Shown: positions 17,194-26,404 of the stretch, piece after piece
How the letters are laid out: every line of letters starts with the position of its first letter
Numbering within the stretch: the first letter of the stretch is position 1
Source: JADMJV01 sp964649085
Lineage (GTDB): Bacteria > Vulcanimicrobiota > Xenobia > Xenobiales > JADMJV01
Assembly: GCA_964649085.1 (NCBI GenBank)
Contig: CAZYPN010000029.1
Coordinates: 23,620-87,619, forward strand
DNA length: 64,000 bases
Direction: 5' to 3'
The notes under the pieces: model-generated
Database searches by the model: none
What the model saw: the letters and a program-made list of their open reading frames with translations, nothing else
Told to the model about the DNA's origin: nothing
Translations under genes and position numbers: made by a program

Positions 17194-18235
17194 GGGAGCG
17201 GGGAATCAACTGGGAAATGGCTTCGTCCAAAGCCTCAGCGGGCACCAGCGAAAAGCCCTTTTCTGCGATCCAGTCATCGTTGTAGACCGTTTCCAGGTAG
17301 CGGTCCCCGCGGTCGGGATTGAGCATCAGGATCTGAGCCCCATCGGGGAGTGAGGCCGCAAAGTGCAACCCGGCGGCCACAATGGCTCCGGTGGACGAGC
17401 CCAACAACAAGCCTTCACGGCGAGCCAGGGCGCGGCAACACGAATAGGCCAGGGCTTCGGGTACCACATAAGCGCTATGGATGGCATCATAGTCGAGATT
17501 CGGTGGAGTGAAGCTGAGCCCGATGCCGGTCATGGAGTAAGGAGCCGGGTCAGAGGCAAAGATCACCGAGCCTTCCACGTCTACACCGATGATGTTCAGG
17601 TGAGGGTAGCGGGGCTTGAGGTAACGGGCCAAGCCCGAAAGTTGCCCACCGGTGGATACGCCCACGACCAAGGCGTCCAGGTGCTGGCCGAAGAGCTGGT
17701 CGATCTCGATGGCGGTATACAGGGAGTGGGCATCGGGGTTGCGCGGATTGCAGTGCTGGCAAGGGTACCAGGCGCCTTCGATCGACTCGGCCAGCTGTCG
17801 GGCTTTGGCCATGCGGGCTTTTTGCATGGAGCCGGCCTCGTCGATGTCTTCCGCTCCCAGTTCTACCAACTCGGCGCCGTAGGCGAGCAACATGCGGCGG
17901 AAGGTTGGGGTGGTTTTGGCATCGACGACGATCAACGTGCGGTAGCCGCGCAGCGAGGCCTGGCTGGCCAACGCCACTCCGAAGTTACCGGAACTGGACT
18001 CCACAATGGTACCGCCCGGTTTCAGTAGCCCCTGAGCCTCGGCCTGCTCGATCATCACCACCGCGTTCTTGTCCTTGATGGAGCCGCTGGGATTGCAGCT
18101 TTCTAACTTCAGATAGCAGTCGATGCGTCGACATTGTTGGGAAATTTGACCGAGGCGGACGGTAGGCACCCTGCCTACCGCATCACTGACGTTTCCAATG
18201 CGGGAAAACGCCGATCTGGAGAGCACGAGATTCAT
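17177..18235 (-). CDS. PLP-dependent cysteine-synthase-fold enzyme, SbnA-like
   Basis: A 352-residue fold-type II PLP enzyme. The Schiff-base lysine is in 'NPSGSIKDK' (K54), and the substrate loop reads 'ESSSGNFGVALA' (about 79-90). Ordinary cysteine synthases have T-S-G-N-T-G here; the S-S-G-N-F/L-G form recalls SbnA, which makes N-(2-amino-2-carboxyethyl)-glutamate from O-phosphoserine for 2,3-diaminopropionate. The phosphate-binding 'GVSTGGQLSG' is also present. No SbnB-like partner is seen. The gene overlaps the flippase gene downstream, and an 8-bp palindrome lies 11 bases before its start. Fold certain, substrate uncertain. Confidence 0.7.
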   Translation of the reverse strand: MNLVLSRSAFSRIGNVSDAVGRVPTVRLGQISQQCRRIDCYLKLESCNPSGSIKDKNAVVMIEQAEAQGLLKPGGTIVESSSGNFGVALASQASLRGYRTLIVVDAKTTPTFRRMLLAYGAELVELGAEDIDEAGSMQKARMAKARQLAESIEGAWYPCQHCNPRNPDAHSLYTAIEIDQLFGQHLDALVVGVSTGGQLSGLARYLKPRYPHLNIIGVDVEGSVIFASDPAPYSMTGIGLSFTPPNLDYDAIHSAYVVPEALAYSCCRALARREGLLLGSSTGAIVAAGLHFAASLPDGAQILMLNPDRGDRYLETVYNDDWIAEKGFSLVPAEALDEAISQLIPRSHVSDR

Positions 18236-18245
18236 TGTGGGTAGA

Positions 18246-18266
18246 GTTCACCATGTTCTGGTGAAC
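18246..18266. promoter_or_regulatory. palindromic site before the PLP synthase gene
   Basis: GTTCACCA and TGGTGAAC form a perfect 8-bp inverted repeat around TGTTC. It ends 11 bases upstream of the start codon at 18235, within the transcript leader or core promoter. It could be a repressor operator or a leader hairpin; its place between two convergent ends makes a repressor site for the synthase-flippase pair plausible. Confidence 0.45.
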
Positions 18267-18283
18267 CTGATATTTCTAAACTG

Positions 18284-19066
18284 TTAACCTGCCGTCACAG
18301 GCGGGGCGCTGGTCCAGGTTTTTCCTTGCCAGTGCGTCTCAAAGTCGCGTACGAACTGCTCCTGGCGAAGGTGACCGTGATAGGACTGGATCGATTCGGC
18401 TTCGAGTGCTTCCTGGGCCGAATGGCCCTGGGAAATCCGCCAGCAGGCCGTCATCAGTCCGGTGCGCCCGATGCCGGCTTTACAATGAAGAAACACCTTC
18501 TGGTCTTTTTGCTGGGCGCGGTCGACGAGCTGGATAAACTCTTCCACCTGCTCCAGCGTGGGTGATTGAAAATCCTCGACGGGAATTCGGTGCACCGCCA
18601 TTGGATAGGTGGTGGGGGGATTCCAGGCATTGTCGCGGTCGCTTCCTCGCAGGTCGATGATCAGGTCTACCTGATGTTGCTGCAGCCACTCGAGCCCTTC
18701 TTGATCGGGTTGACCTCCGCGCAAGAAGTTTGGAGTGACGACCTGGAAGTTGGCCACCTCTTCTGCTTTGGGGCTGTGGGTCCAGCGCTGTCGTGGCAGG
18801 TCGTTGTCGAGGGAGAGATTGCGCAACTTTTCATAGCTGCGTCGAAGCTCAGGAGTGCCGTCTCCCAGGGGTTCGCGGATTTTCCACAGCAGTTCGCGCA
18901 GTTCGCATTTCGTGCTGGCGGCGTTGTCGGCTCCCAACTGGGCCACCTGGTCGAGCACCTGTGACACCAGGGGCTGTTGCGACTGGGGAACCTGTTGCTG
19001 GAGTTCCTTCGCCCATCGGTGGAGTTCGGAACGGACTTGGGCGTACTGGCCGGGTTCGATGCGCAC
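18284..19066 (-). CDS. dual-specificity/tyrosine protein phosphatase
   Basis: A 260-residue protein starting at GTG 19066. The C-terminal half holds the cysteine phosphatase signature HCKAGIGRT (Cys195 nucleophile, Arg201) with a general-acid loop ahead of it ('VEDFQSPT'). 'FLRGGQPDQEGLEWL' and 'DLIIDLRG' match the N-terminal strands of DSP/Siw14-like phosphatases. The first 90 residues are helical and unlike any domain I know. Substrates may be phosphoproteins or inositol phosphates. It stands alone, divergent from the Tim44-like gene with 51 bases between. Confidence 0.75.
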   Translation of the reverse strand: MRIEPGQYAQVRSELHRWAKELQQQVPQSQQPLVSQVLDQVAQLGADNAASTKCELRELLWKIREPLGDGTPELRRSYEKLRNLSLDNDLPRQRWTHSPKAEEVANFQVVTPNFLRGGQPDQEGLEWLQQHQVDLIIDLRGSDRDNAWNPPTTYPMAVHRIPVEDFQSPTLEQVEEFIQLVDRAQQKDQKVFLHCKAGIGRTGLMTACWRISQGHSAQEALEAESIQSYHGHLRQEQFVRDFETHWQGKTWTSAPPVTAG

Positions 19067-19117
19067 CCCCTGAGATTAGCCAGAGGTGCTGAAAATTCCC
19101 TTACCAGGAGTTGACCG

Positions 19118-19672
19118 GTGGCGGGGGAAATTCCCCGAGTCGTGGAGTCGTTTCAGTCTCTGGACCGGTTATTGCAGTTCGGACTCATCGCCTTGCTGGT
19201 GGCCTTGGGCGCTGTGCTGACCTACGCTCTGCTGTGGCTTCGGCGCTCCGGTATCCTGGGCAGCGGCGCCAAGAAGTCCCGGCCCCTGCCCAAGCACAAG
19301 GTTCCTGTCGAGCAGTTGCATCCCAAGTGGGAAGAGACCAACTACAACAATATGGTCGAAAGTGTTCACCGCGAGATCCACGCTGCGCTGCTCAAGCGCG
19401 ACCGAGAGACCCTCGAGGTCTTCTGTCAGGGTGCGGCTTTGAAGAGTCTGCTGCCGCGCCTGGAAGATCTGCCGGGAAGTGAAGACCGCCGCGAGGTGCT
19501 GCAGGGTTCGGTCCGTCAAAGTTGGGACGCGCAGCGCGGCGAACTGGTGACCATTCTGGCCGTGAGCCGATGGGTCAAGTCGTGGCGACGATTTTACGAG
19601 AAGTGGACGCTGCAGAAACAGGGCAACGCCTGGTTTCTGGTGGCTCGCGAGGCCTCGCGCGAGCCGCTCTAA
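19118..19672 (+). CDS. single-pass membrane protein with Tim44-like domain
   Basis: A 184-residue protein. One membrane helix at about 19-42 ('LLQFGLIALLVALGAVLTYALLWL') is followed by a basic stretch, then a soluble domain from about 70 that ends in 'WVKSWRRFYEKWTLQKQGN' and 'AWFLVAREA'. A helical part followed by a strand pair closing on W-x-L ... W-x-L is the pattern of Tim44-like/calcium-channel-associated domains, which bind membranes or partner proteins. The match is weak. It lies just ahead of the SGNH hydrolase gene (35 bases) and may be co-transcribed with it. Confidence 0.45.
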   Translation: MAGEIPRVVESFQSLDRLLQFGLIALLVALGAVLTYALLWLRRSGILGSGAKKSRPLPKHKVPVEQLHPKWEETNYNNMVESVHREIHAALLKRDRETLEVFCQGAALKSLLPRLEDLPGSEDRREVLQGSVRQSWDAQRGELVTILAVSRWVKSWRRFYEKWTLQKQGNAWFLVAREASREPL

Positions 19673-19707
19673 CCAGGGAGGGCAGCAAGTCGAGCGAAGC
19701 GGACTTC

Positions 19708-20802
19708 ATGGTTTCACCCTCACCGCCGGCGTCGAAAGCGCGTCGCCTTCTGTTTCGCCTGGGAATTGCACTGGGTGTTTTCGTGTTCGGTCTGGAGATC
19801 GGTTTGCGTCTGCTGCCTCCCTACTTGCCGTTGTGGATTGCCAATGATCTGGTTCAGGCCTACTCGCCACGCGTCGGTGGGATGTACTTTCGCGACTCCC
19901 AGACGCAGATGTATTTTTGTTACCCCAACGACCATCGCTGGTGCCTCTTCAATGGCTATCGCTGGTTGCATGAAACCGATGCGCGAGGCAATCGCAACCC
20001 ATCAGATACGGGCAGTGAAGTGCTCTTGTTGGGCGACTCGTTCATTTATGGTCACTGCCTGGAAGAGGTCGATACCCTGGGGGCTATCCTGCGTCGCGAC
20101 TATGGCTGGAAGGCTTACAATCTGGCGCGCCAGGGCGACAGTCTTACCCAGCAGTACATCCAGTTTCGCCTGTATTTCGACGAGTTGAAGCCCGCCAAAG
20201 TGCTGCTCTTCCCTTTCGTCAACGATTTCGGCGACATCGCCGCCCGCAAGGGCGAGCGGCCCGATCCTAAGGTGGAGCTCAACATCGACTTTGCCGCTTT
20301 ACGCCAGCGCAAGGAGAATCCCAAGTTTTGGAAGGTCAGCGGCCACTGGTACGACCACTTCTACACCTACCGCTTGTTGGCCCTGATGGAACGCTATCTG
20401 CAAAGGCAGAAGCCCGCTGCCGCGGGAGGCAAGGTGCGCGGTTGGGCTACGGCGCTGACCGAACCCGAGGAACGTGAGCCCTTGGAGCGATATTACGAGG
20501 CCTTGCTGGTGGATATGCTACAGCGTTGCCAGCGAGGGGGAGCAGAACTTTCGGTGATCTTCATCCACACCGACACTCCGGCCGACCCCTGGCCTCAGAC
20601 CCAGGCCCTCATGAATGAAGTGCTTCAGCGGCTCTGTAGCCGCCACCAGATCCCCTATGTCTCGGCCGAGTCGCTGCTCAAGGGGCACCCGGAATATAGC
20701 CTGCCCAACGACGGCCACCTGACCCGCCAGGGTCACGAGGCTCTGGCGCGATTTGTGGTCGAGCAAGCAAAAAAAAGAGAGAAGAAATCGGGAGCGCTGT
20801 AA
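19708..20802 (+). CDS. membrane-anchored SGNH/GDSL hydrolase
   Basis: The protein is 364 residues from ATG 19708. An N-terminal anchor at about 14-34 is followed by 'LLLGDSFIYGHCLEE' (block I, catalytic Ser), a 'FVNDFGD' asparagine block and 'NDGHLTRQGHEAL' with the Asp-x-x-His pair. These place it in the SGNH superfamily, close to the AlgX/DHHW-like or O-acyl esterase types that act on surface polysaccharides in the periplasm. The substrate cannot be told. It follows the Tim44-like gene on the same strand. A second SGNH protein is at 34207. Confidence 0.75.
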   Translation: MVSPSPPASKARRLLFRLGIALGVFVFGLEIGLRLLPPYLPLWIANDLVQAYSPRVGGMYFRDSQTQMYFCYPNDHRWCLFNGYRWLHETDARGNRNPSDTGSEVLLLGDSFIYGHCLEEVDTLGAILRRDYGWKAYNLARQGDSLTQQYIQFRLYFDELKPAKVLLFPFVNDFGDIAARKGERPDPKVELNIDFAALRQRKENPKFWKVSGHWYDHFYTYRLLALMERYLQRQKPAAAGGKVRGWATALTEPEEREPLERYYEALLVDMLQRCQRGGAELSVIFIHTDTPADPWPQTQALMNEVLQRLCSRHQIPYVSAESLLKGHPEYSLPNDGHLTRQGHEALARFVVEQAKKREKKSGAL

Positions 20803-20881
20803 GGCAAAAAAAATAGAAGGAAGCACTCCCCAGGCCTCTCTCCCTGTTGGAGATTGGCGAATCGATGCCATCTCCCTGCTG

Positions 20882-23041
20882 CTACAGCAGCTCGGCCAGC
20901 ACCCTGGCAGGACGATCGGCGGCATAGTCGGTGCCCGACAGTCCGAAGCTGAGGTCGGCCTGTTCGGGGTGAGCCACTTCCGTTGCCCCGCGGGCTTCCA
21001 GGTGCAGGCGGGCCAGTTCCTGGTAGTTGGGAAGCCAGTTGCCGAGTCGCACCATTTCGGCTGCCAACGTGGAGATATTGGTGACCGACTCTTCCACCCG
21101 ATTGTGGGCGTCCAATCCGCGAACATACAGGTCGATGAAGAGCACTTGTTGCTCCCAGAGGTCCACCAGAATGGGGAAGCAGTAGCTCGACTGGCCGGTG
21201 AGGTCGAACTTTTGCTGGACGGTTTTGACATCGAATGACTTGTAGTTGGAGTCGACCCGGTCGCGCATCATCCAGCCCGCATGGCAATCCATCTGAGAGA
21301 AAAAGTCGCCGCAGTAGCGGTAGATCAATGGAGCCAGGTAGCGGCACTGGCGGTCTTGCTTCAGGACCCCAAGTTCGGCATCGATGAATTCGGCCGCTCC
21401 TTCGGGCGCCGATTGCAGGTCGCCCGAGTGCACAATGCCCTCGGACTTGAGGCGGGTATAGCTGACGTGACCGCTGTACTGCATCTCGGCATCGAAGCGA
21501 ATCAGCGAGAGATCGAGATCGGTGCGGCGCTGGTGCTGTTTCCAATAGACAAACAGGCGCAGCACGTTGCCGGTGCCCAGCGGCACGCGGGTTCCCCGGC
21601 CCCAGATCTGAACTCCCTCGGAGGCCTTGCGCAGGGCCAACGGCACCACGTAGTGTCGCAGTCGGCTGTCGATCCAGACCTTCTTCCCTTGCCAAGAGGG
21701 CCTGCTTGAGAGCTGTTGGCGGACCAGACCATCGAAGAACTGTTCTAACTGGCCACAACACTCCGGGTCGAGTCGCTGGCCAGCAGGCGCCACGTAGATG
21801 CCGCCCTTTTTATTGATCACGGTTCGAAACTGTGCCTGCGGCAGCTGGCGGAAGTAGCCCCGCAGGACCAACCAGGTTTTGAGGGGGACTTTTTCCGCAA
21901 CGGCCGCCACCTGTTCCAGGATCTGGCTCTGATGTTGGGGGTTTTGCAGCAGCAGGGCCTGAACGCGCCGGGCCAGCAAGCCGGGGCGCTCGGCCAGCCG
22001 CGGCAGCACCTGCAGCGACCCTCCTCGTGCGAAGGCCATTTCGATGTCCGAGTTAAAGCTGCGCAGCCGGTGTTCGCCCAGCGCCTGGAAGGCCCGGGCC
22101 ACCCGGGGATAGCGTTCTGCCCATTGGCCCGGGTGCAGTCCGCGTCGCAGGGCCATCCAGAGCCCTCGATAGCGTCGCAGGTCTTCTTCCAACCCGGGCA
22201 GTTGCTCCAGCCGTTCCAGCACCAGGCGTCGTTGGGGTCGAGAGAGGCGAGGATAGCGAATTTTATTGGCCAGCGAGACCTCGCTGCCGGTGAGGGCAGC
22301 GAACAGGCGAAGCCAGTCGGTGGCGGTGCCGATCAGGGCCTGGACGGTGTGCCACTGGCCCCGGTTCCAGCAGGTTTTGAGCAGGTAGGTGCGGGTTTCG
22401 CGAAAGACCACCCGCTCGGGGTCGATCACTTCCGGGCCAAAGTGTTCCATGAGCAGTTCCAGATCGGCACGGGCTGCCTCGGGAATGGAAGAGCGCGCAT
22501 AGAGGTTGGAACGCAGATAGTCGAGCAGTTGCCGGTCCATTTCGGCGGCCGAGACGAGCCTCAAGGTGATCCATTCGGTGCGCTCGTCGCCACTGCGCTG
22601 CAGTTGCCTCTGGCGCCCTGCCTTAAACAGTTGGGGATCCTGAAACTGGGTGATGGGATCGGCTCCGAACTGTTTCAGTTCAAACAGCCAGTTGGGAACC
22701 ACCACGCCGTTGGCGAGCCGTTGGCCCGCCGGATAATCCAGGCACTGGTTGACCAGAAACCCCAACATCCGATGAACGAAATATTCCCGTTCATCGGGCA
22801 CGCTCTGCGGAAAGCCCTGGAAGAGGGGGACATAGTCGGGTTCGCCGCCGCGCCAGGCGCGCAACACCGAAAGGGTCGTGGGCCAGTTGCGCAGCAGCGA
22901 ATCGTTGTACGCCTCGGGGTTTTCCACGGCGAAGCCCAGCCCGGCCAGTTCGGCCAGAAACATCAGCTTTTTCTGGGGATGGGTCGGGGCCTCGGCTGCC
23001 AGCAACAGCCCCAGGCGACGCAGGGCTACCTGATCGATCAT
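20882..23041 (-). CDS. large protein with TerD-like C-terminal domain
   Basis: A 719-residue soluble protein. The last 220 residues read like the TerD-related domain of the MXAN_6230/SCO0854 group: 'GNVLRLFVYWKQ', 'RTDLDLSLIRFD', 'VHSGDLQSAPEGAAEF' and a closing 'LFIDLYVRGL'. TerD domains bind calcium and occur in stress and tellurite-resistance (ter) clusters. The first 480 residues are helical, without a known motif, and may be a repeat scaffold. It is the last gene of a four-gene minus-strand run, 6 bases after the MFS gene. No other ter gene is in the window, so a ter role is only a guess. Confidence 0.55.
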   Translation of the reverse strand: MIDQVALRRLGLLLAAEAPTHPQKKLMFLAELAGLGFAVENPEAYNDSLLRNWPTTLSVLRAWRGGEPDYVPLFQGFPQSVPDEREYFVHRMLGFLVNQCLDYPAGQRLANGVVVPNWLFELKQFGADPITQFQDPQLFKAGRQRQLQRSGDERTEWITLRLVSAAEMDRQLLDYLRSNLYARSSIPEAARADLELLMEHFGPEVIDPERVVFRETRTYLLKTCWNRGQWHTVQALIGTATDWLRLFAALTGSEVSLANKIRYPRLSRPQRRLVLERLEQLPGLEEDLRRYRGLWMALRRGLHPGQWAERYPRVARAFQALGEHRLRSFNSDIEMAFARGGSLQVLPRLAERPGLLARRVQALLLQNPQHQSQILEQVAAVAEKVPLKTWLVLRGYFRQLPQAQFRTVINKKGGIYVAPAGQRLDPECCGQLEQFFDGLVRQQLSSRPSWQGKKVWIDSRLRHYVVPLALRKASEGVQIWGRGTRVPLGTGNVLRLFVYWKQHQRRTDLDLSLIRFDAEMQYSGHVSYTRLKSEGIVHSGDLQSAPEGAAEFIDAELGVLKQDRQCRYLAPLIYRYCGDFFSQMDCHAGWMMRDRVDSNYKSFDVKTVQQKFDLTGQSSYCFPILVDLWEQQVLFIDLYVRGLDAHNRVEESVTNISTLAAEMVRLGNWLPNYQELARLHLEARGATEVAHPEQADLSFGLSGTDYAADRPARVLAELL

Positions 23042-23047
23042 CGGCCG

Positions 23048-24697
23048 TCAGTCCAGGAACCAGAGGGGTGCGCTGGCATGGGTAGAGATGCCCACCTCTG
23101 AACGATTTTCTTCGATGCGCAGGGGGAAGGAATCGTCACAGTAGCCATAGTGGAAGACTTCGGGCATCGACTCGCCCCGATGCAATTTGTAGGCATGTTG
23201 CGAAACCTCCGCTTCATACTGGGATACTCTTTCGTGCTGGCGCAGGTGGGCCGCCCAGCTTTCTTCGAGGTAGACCTCGCGGAACTGCTCCGGATGGGCC
23301 AGGTCCAGGTATAGCCCCCACCGAATCACACCGTTTCGCAGTCGAATTCGGCGAATCTTCTCCATGGCCTGGAGGAACTCGGATTGATCCTCGCGAGCGA
23401 TCTTGTATTCCACCACCACCATAACGGGCCCGTGTTTGAGGGGAATGTCGACGTTGACTTCAGGGTCCTCCCAATGATGAGAAGGCTCGTGGCCGAAGCT
23501 CTCTCCAGTGTGAATCGGGGCCGACCACGAGGTGATCATGCCGAGAAAGAGACAGACGCCGCTGCAGATCAGCGCCTGGCGCACCCCCAGCCCGCGGGCC
23601 AGGTAGCCCCAGAAAACGGCCCCCAGACCGGCCGCCCCGCAAAAGGTCAAGAGATAGACCGACATGGCTCGGGCTCGCACCCAGGCCGGCGAGAGCGACT
23701 GGGCCGCCAGATGGAAGCTGGACAGCAGGCAGATCGAACATCCGCCTCCCCAGAGCATGATCAGAAACGGCGTTACCGGGTCCTGGGCGTATCCCAGCCA
23801 GAGCGGCACCGGCACACAGGCCATCCAGGCCCAGCCCACCAGTTGATTGGCCGTGAGGCGCTGGCGCAGGGCCGGTAGCAGTCGCGTGGAAACACCGATG
23901 GCCCCCAGACCGTAGACGACCAGCATGATGCCATACTGTTGAGCAGAAAACCGATATTCTTGTTTGCACAACAGCGGCATTAAGGCCCACAGCCCGCTGT
24001 TGAAAAAAAAGAAGACCCCCGAACGTATCAGCACCATCAGAAAGACGCTGGAGTGACGGACATGCTGGACGCCTACCCGCATGGCAGACACAAATCGCTC
24101 GGCCGGGAGATTTTCCAGTTGGGGTTTGCGCTTCCAGGTGTAGAGGGCGTAGACCACCGCCAGGAAACTCAACGAGTTGAGCAAGAAGGCATAACCAGCC
24201 CCCAGGTAGGCCAGCACCAATCCGCCGATGCCAGGACCGATGGCCCGAGCACAGTTGATGGCCAGGCCATTGAGCGTTACGGCGGCCGGAAGGTCCTCCT
24301 TGGAGACGATTTCTGGGGTTACGGCGTGCCAGCCCGGTGAATTCAGGGCCGCACCGGCCGAGAGATAGAAGCTACACAGCAACAGGAGCCAGGGATTCAT
24401 GGCGTTACTCAGGGTGAGCAAGGCCATGATGGCCGCGGCCAGCATCATCCAGGTCTGGGTGGCCAGCAACCAGCGCCGCCGGTCGAGCACATCGGCCAGA
24501 GCTCCGGCCGGCAAAGCCAGCAGGAACATGGGAAGGGTGTTGGCCACCTGCACCAACGATACCATGACCGGATCCGGAGCCAGAGTGGCCATCAGCCATA
24601 CATTGGAGACATCTTGAATCCAGTTGCCGATGTTCGATACCAGCGTGGCCATCCACAGCGTGCGAAACAGGGGCTGACGCAGGGGGCTTTCGCGCAT
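23048..24697 (-). CDS. MFS transporter with C-terminal soluble domain (MFS_3 type)
   Basis: A 549-residue protein. About 12 membrane segments fill residues 10-395, with the MFS loop 'GALADVLDRRRWL' after helix 2. The last 140 residues are soluble ('VMVVVEYKIAREDQSEFLQA', 'RWGLYLDLAHPEQFREVY') and resemble the small monooxygenase-like domain found at the end of DUF894/EntS-like exporters. The family exports siderophores, drugs or other small molecules. It lies 42 bases after the GT-C gene and 6 bases before the TerD-like gene. The substrate is unknown. Confidence 0.75.
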   Translation of the reverse strand: MRESPLRQPLFRTLWMATLVSNIGNWIQDVSNVWLMATLAPDPVMVSLVQVANTLPMFLLALPAGALADVLDRRRWLLATQTWMMLAAAIMALLTLSNAMNPWLLLLCSFYLSAGAALNSPGWHAVTPEIVSKEDLPAAVTLNGLAINCARAIGPGIGGLVLAYLGAGYAFLLNSLSFLAVVYALYTWKRKPQLENLPAERFVSAMRVGVQHVRHSSVFLMVLIRSGVFFFFNSGLWALMPLLCKQEYRFSAQQYGIMLVVYGLGAIGVSTRLLPALRQRLTANQLVGWAWMACVPVPLWLGYAQDPVTPFLIMLWGGGCSICLLSSFHLAAQSLSPAWVRARAMSVYLLTFCGAAGLGAVFWGYLARGLGVRQALICSGVCLFLGMITSWSAPIHTGESFGHEPSHHWEDPEVNVDIPLKHGPVMVVVEYKIAREDQSEFLQAMEKIRRIRLRNGVIRWGLYLDLAHPEQFREVYLEESWAAHLRQHERVSQYEAEVSQHAYKLHRGESMPEVFHYGYCDDSFPLRIEENRSEVGISTHASAPLWFLD

Positions 24698-24739
24698 TGC
24701 CAGAGGTTCTGCGAGAAGGCGACGGGCCCCTTGGCGGCC

Positions 24740-26404
24740 TCAGGTCTCCAGGATCCAGAGGGTGTCGCCGATGCGCAGTTTACGGGGCCGCGACAGGATC
24801 CAGCGCAAGGTTTCGATGTCCATATCGTCAGGCGGTGCCACCTTGCCCTCTACGGCCAGTTCGCAGCGCAGATACAGCCCGGCCGAGATGGCCAGCAATT
24901 CTCCCGGTTGCAGAGGCACCCGGGGAAACTGGATATAGCAATCTTTGAGATAGGCGCGGGGATGGTTCCGGCCGTAGTAATAGAGGTAGATGGTGGGAAT
25001 GTGTTCCTCTTCGACATAGAGGGCCAGCCGATAGAGGTCGATGCCCCAGTCGAAGTTGCTGTCCAGGGCGATTTCCGCACCCAGTTCTTTGCCTCCAACG
25101 GCTTCGTTGAAATAGGCGAGATAGCCCGGATGAGCCAGGGCCAGAGAGGTGGCGGTGGCCACGCTGGCCAGGCTTACCATCAACTGGCTGAACGTTTTCC
25201 AGCCGATGCCTGGAAGATAGCTTGCCCAGAACCAGGCCGTGAGGGCAAACATCGAGGGATACATCGGTAACAGATGGCGAATTCCCAGGTTGAGGCGGGC
25301 GATCTGGGCTACACTCAGGAACAACAGGCTGAACAGCAGGTAGCCGCGAACCTCGGGCCCGGCCCGACGCAGCCACAACGGCGTTAGCATCAGGGCCACG
25401 CCGACCAGAACGATCCAGGGCACAGGTTCCTTGCTGACCAGCAGAGTGGGGAAAAAGTCCCATCGTCCTCCCTGATAGAACTTTCGCTTCACGTAGGCGG
25501 GTTGGTCGTGTCCTCGGGTCAGATGGCGACTTTGCGACACCAGTCCGGTGAGATACCACGAGTAGTGCCTCAGCCCCGGAATGGCCTCGCTGGCTCGAAT
25601 CAGTCGCACTAGAGGATGCCGGCGGTTTTTGAGAACTCTCTGATTGTACCAGCTTTGATGGTCTGACGGCACGGGCGTAGCGGCGTAGACCAGGCCCACC
25701 AGTGCTCCGGCCAGTATCAAGGCCTGCCCAAGCGACTGCCAATGCTTGCGCCCGGCTCGTTGCAAGCCGAGAGCCAGCAGGAAAAAGATCGGCAGAATGA
25801 GGGCCGAGAACTTTACCAACCAGGCCATGCCGGTCCACAGGCCCAGGGCCAGGCTGTGGCGCCTGTCGGGGTGCCTGACCCAGGCGTAGAACAGGGCCGT
25901 AGCGACGAACATCAGGGCGGTGGCGGGGGCGTCGGTGGTCACCAGGGGCCCGTGGGCCAGAAAAGTGGGACACAGGGCCAGCATCAGTCCGGCCAGCAGG
26001 GCCGCGGATGGGCCGATGTGAGACCTCAGTGCCAGGGTAAAGAACAGCACGAAAAGAGCACTGCCAAAGATCATCGGGGCCCGCGCGATGCGAATGAGAA
26101 GTTGGGGATCATTCCCCTGGCGGTAAAAGAGATCGTCGATGCAGGCTTCTTTGTAGCGTTGCCCCCAGTGGTCCCAGGGGTCGTTCCAGCTCACCAGACT
26201 CAGGGCCATTCCGCTCAGCTCTTTGGCCAGCGGCGGATGGTAGGGGTTCATCCAAAATTCGCCGCGCTGGACCTGGGTATAGCCGGCCGTCACATGCTCG
26301 GGTTCGTCGTAACAGGGAGACGAGTTCCACGAACTGGTCAGCAGCACCAGCAGAGTCAGCAAACTCAGGGCACAGGCGGCCAGGTGGAAAGAACGGGCCT
26401 TCAC
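24740..26404 (-). CDS. GT-C membrane glycosyltransferase (PMT/ArnT-like)
   Basis: A 554-residue polytopic protein. The catalytic first loop 'CYDEPEHVTAGY' (acidic D-E pair), then 'NPYHPPLAKEL', 'TDAPATALMF', 'GIRHLLPMYP' and the C-terminal 'PGYLAYFNEAVGG' and 'DSNFDWGIDLYRLALY' are hallmarks of a widespread bacterial group of mannosyltransferase-like GT-C proteins. It should use a polyprenyl-linked sugar donor in the inner membrane. The start overlaps the lipoprotein gene by 4 bases, so the two are coupled. Of the three GT-C proteins in the window, this has the clearest motifs. Confidence 0.75.
   Translation of the reverse strand: MKARSFHLAACALSLLTLLVLLTSSWNSSPCYDEPEHVTAGYTQVQRGEFWMNPYHPPLAKELSGMALSLVSWNDPWDHWGQRYKEACIDDLFYRQGNDPQLLIRIARAPMIFGSALFVLFFTLALRSHIGPSAALLAGLMLALCPTFLAHGPLVTTDAPATALMFVATALFYAWVRHPDRRHSLALGLWTGMAWLVKFSALILPIFFLLALGLQRAGRKHWQSLGQALILAGALVGLVYAATPVPSDHQSWYNQRVLKNRRHPLVRLIRASEAIPGLRHYSWYLTGLVSQSRHLTRGHDQPAYVKRKFYQGGRWDFFPTLLVSKEPVPWIVLVGVALMLTPLWLRRAGPEVRGYLLFSLLFLSVAQIARLNLGIRHLLPMYPSMFALTAWFWASYLPGIGWKTFSQLMVSLASVATATSLALAHPGYLAYFNEAVGGKELGAEIALDSNFDWGIDLYRLALYVEEEHIPTIYLYYYGRNHPRAYLKDCYIQFPRVPLQPGELLAISAGLYLRCELAVEGKVAPPDDMDIETLRWILSRPRKLRIGDTLWILET

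Noticed and set aside
20802..20881. A-rich stretch between the SGNH and TerD-like genes as a terminator
   Set aside because: There is a run of A but no stem-loop before a T-run on either strand that I can pair convincingly.
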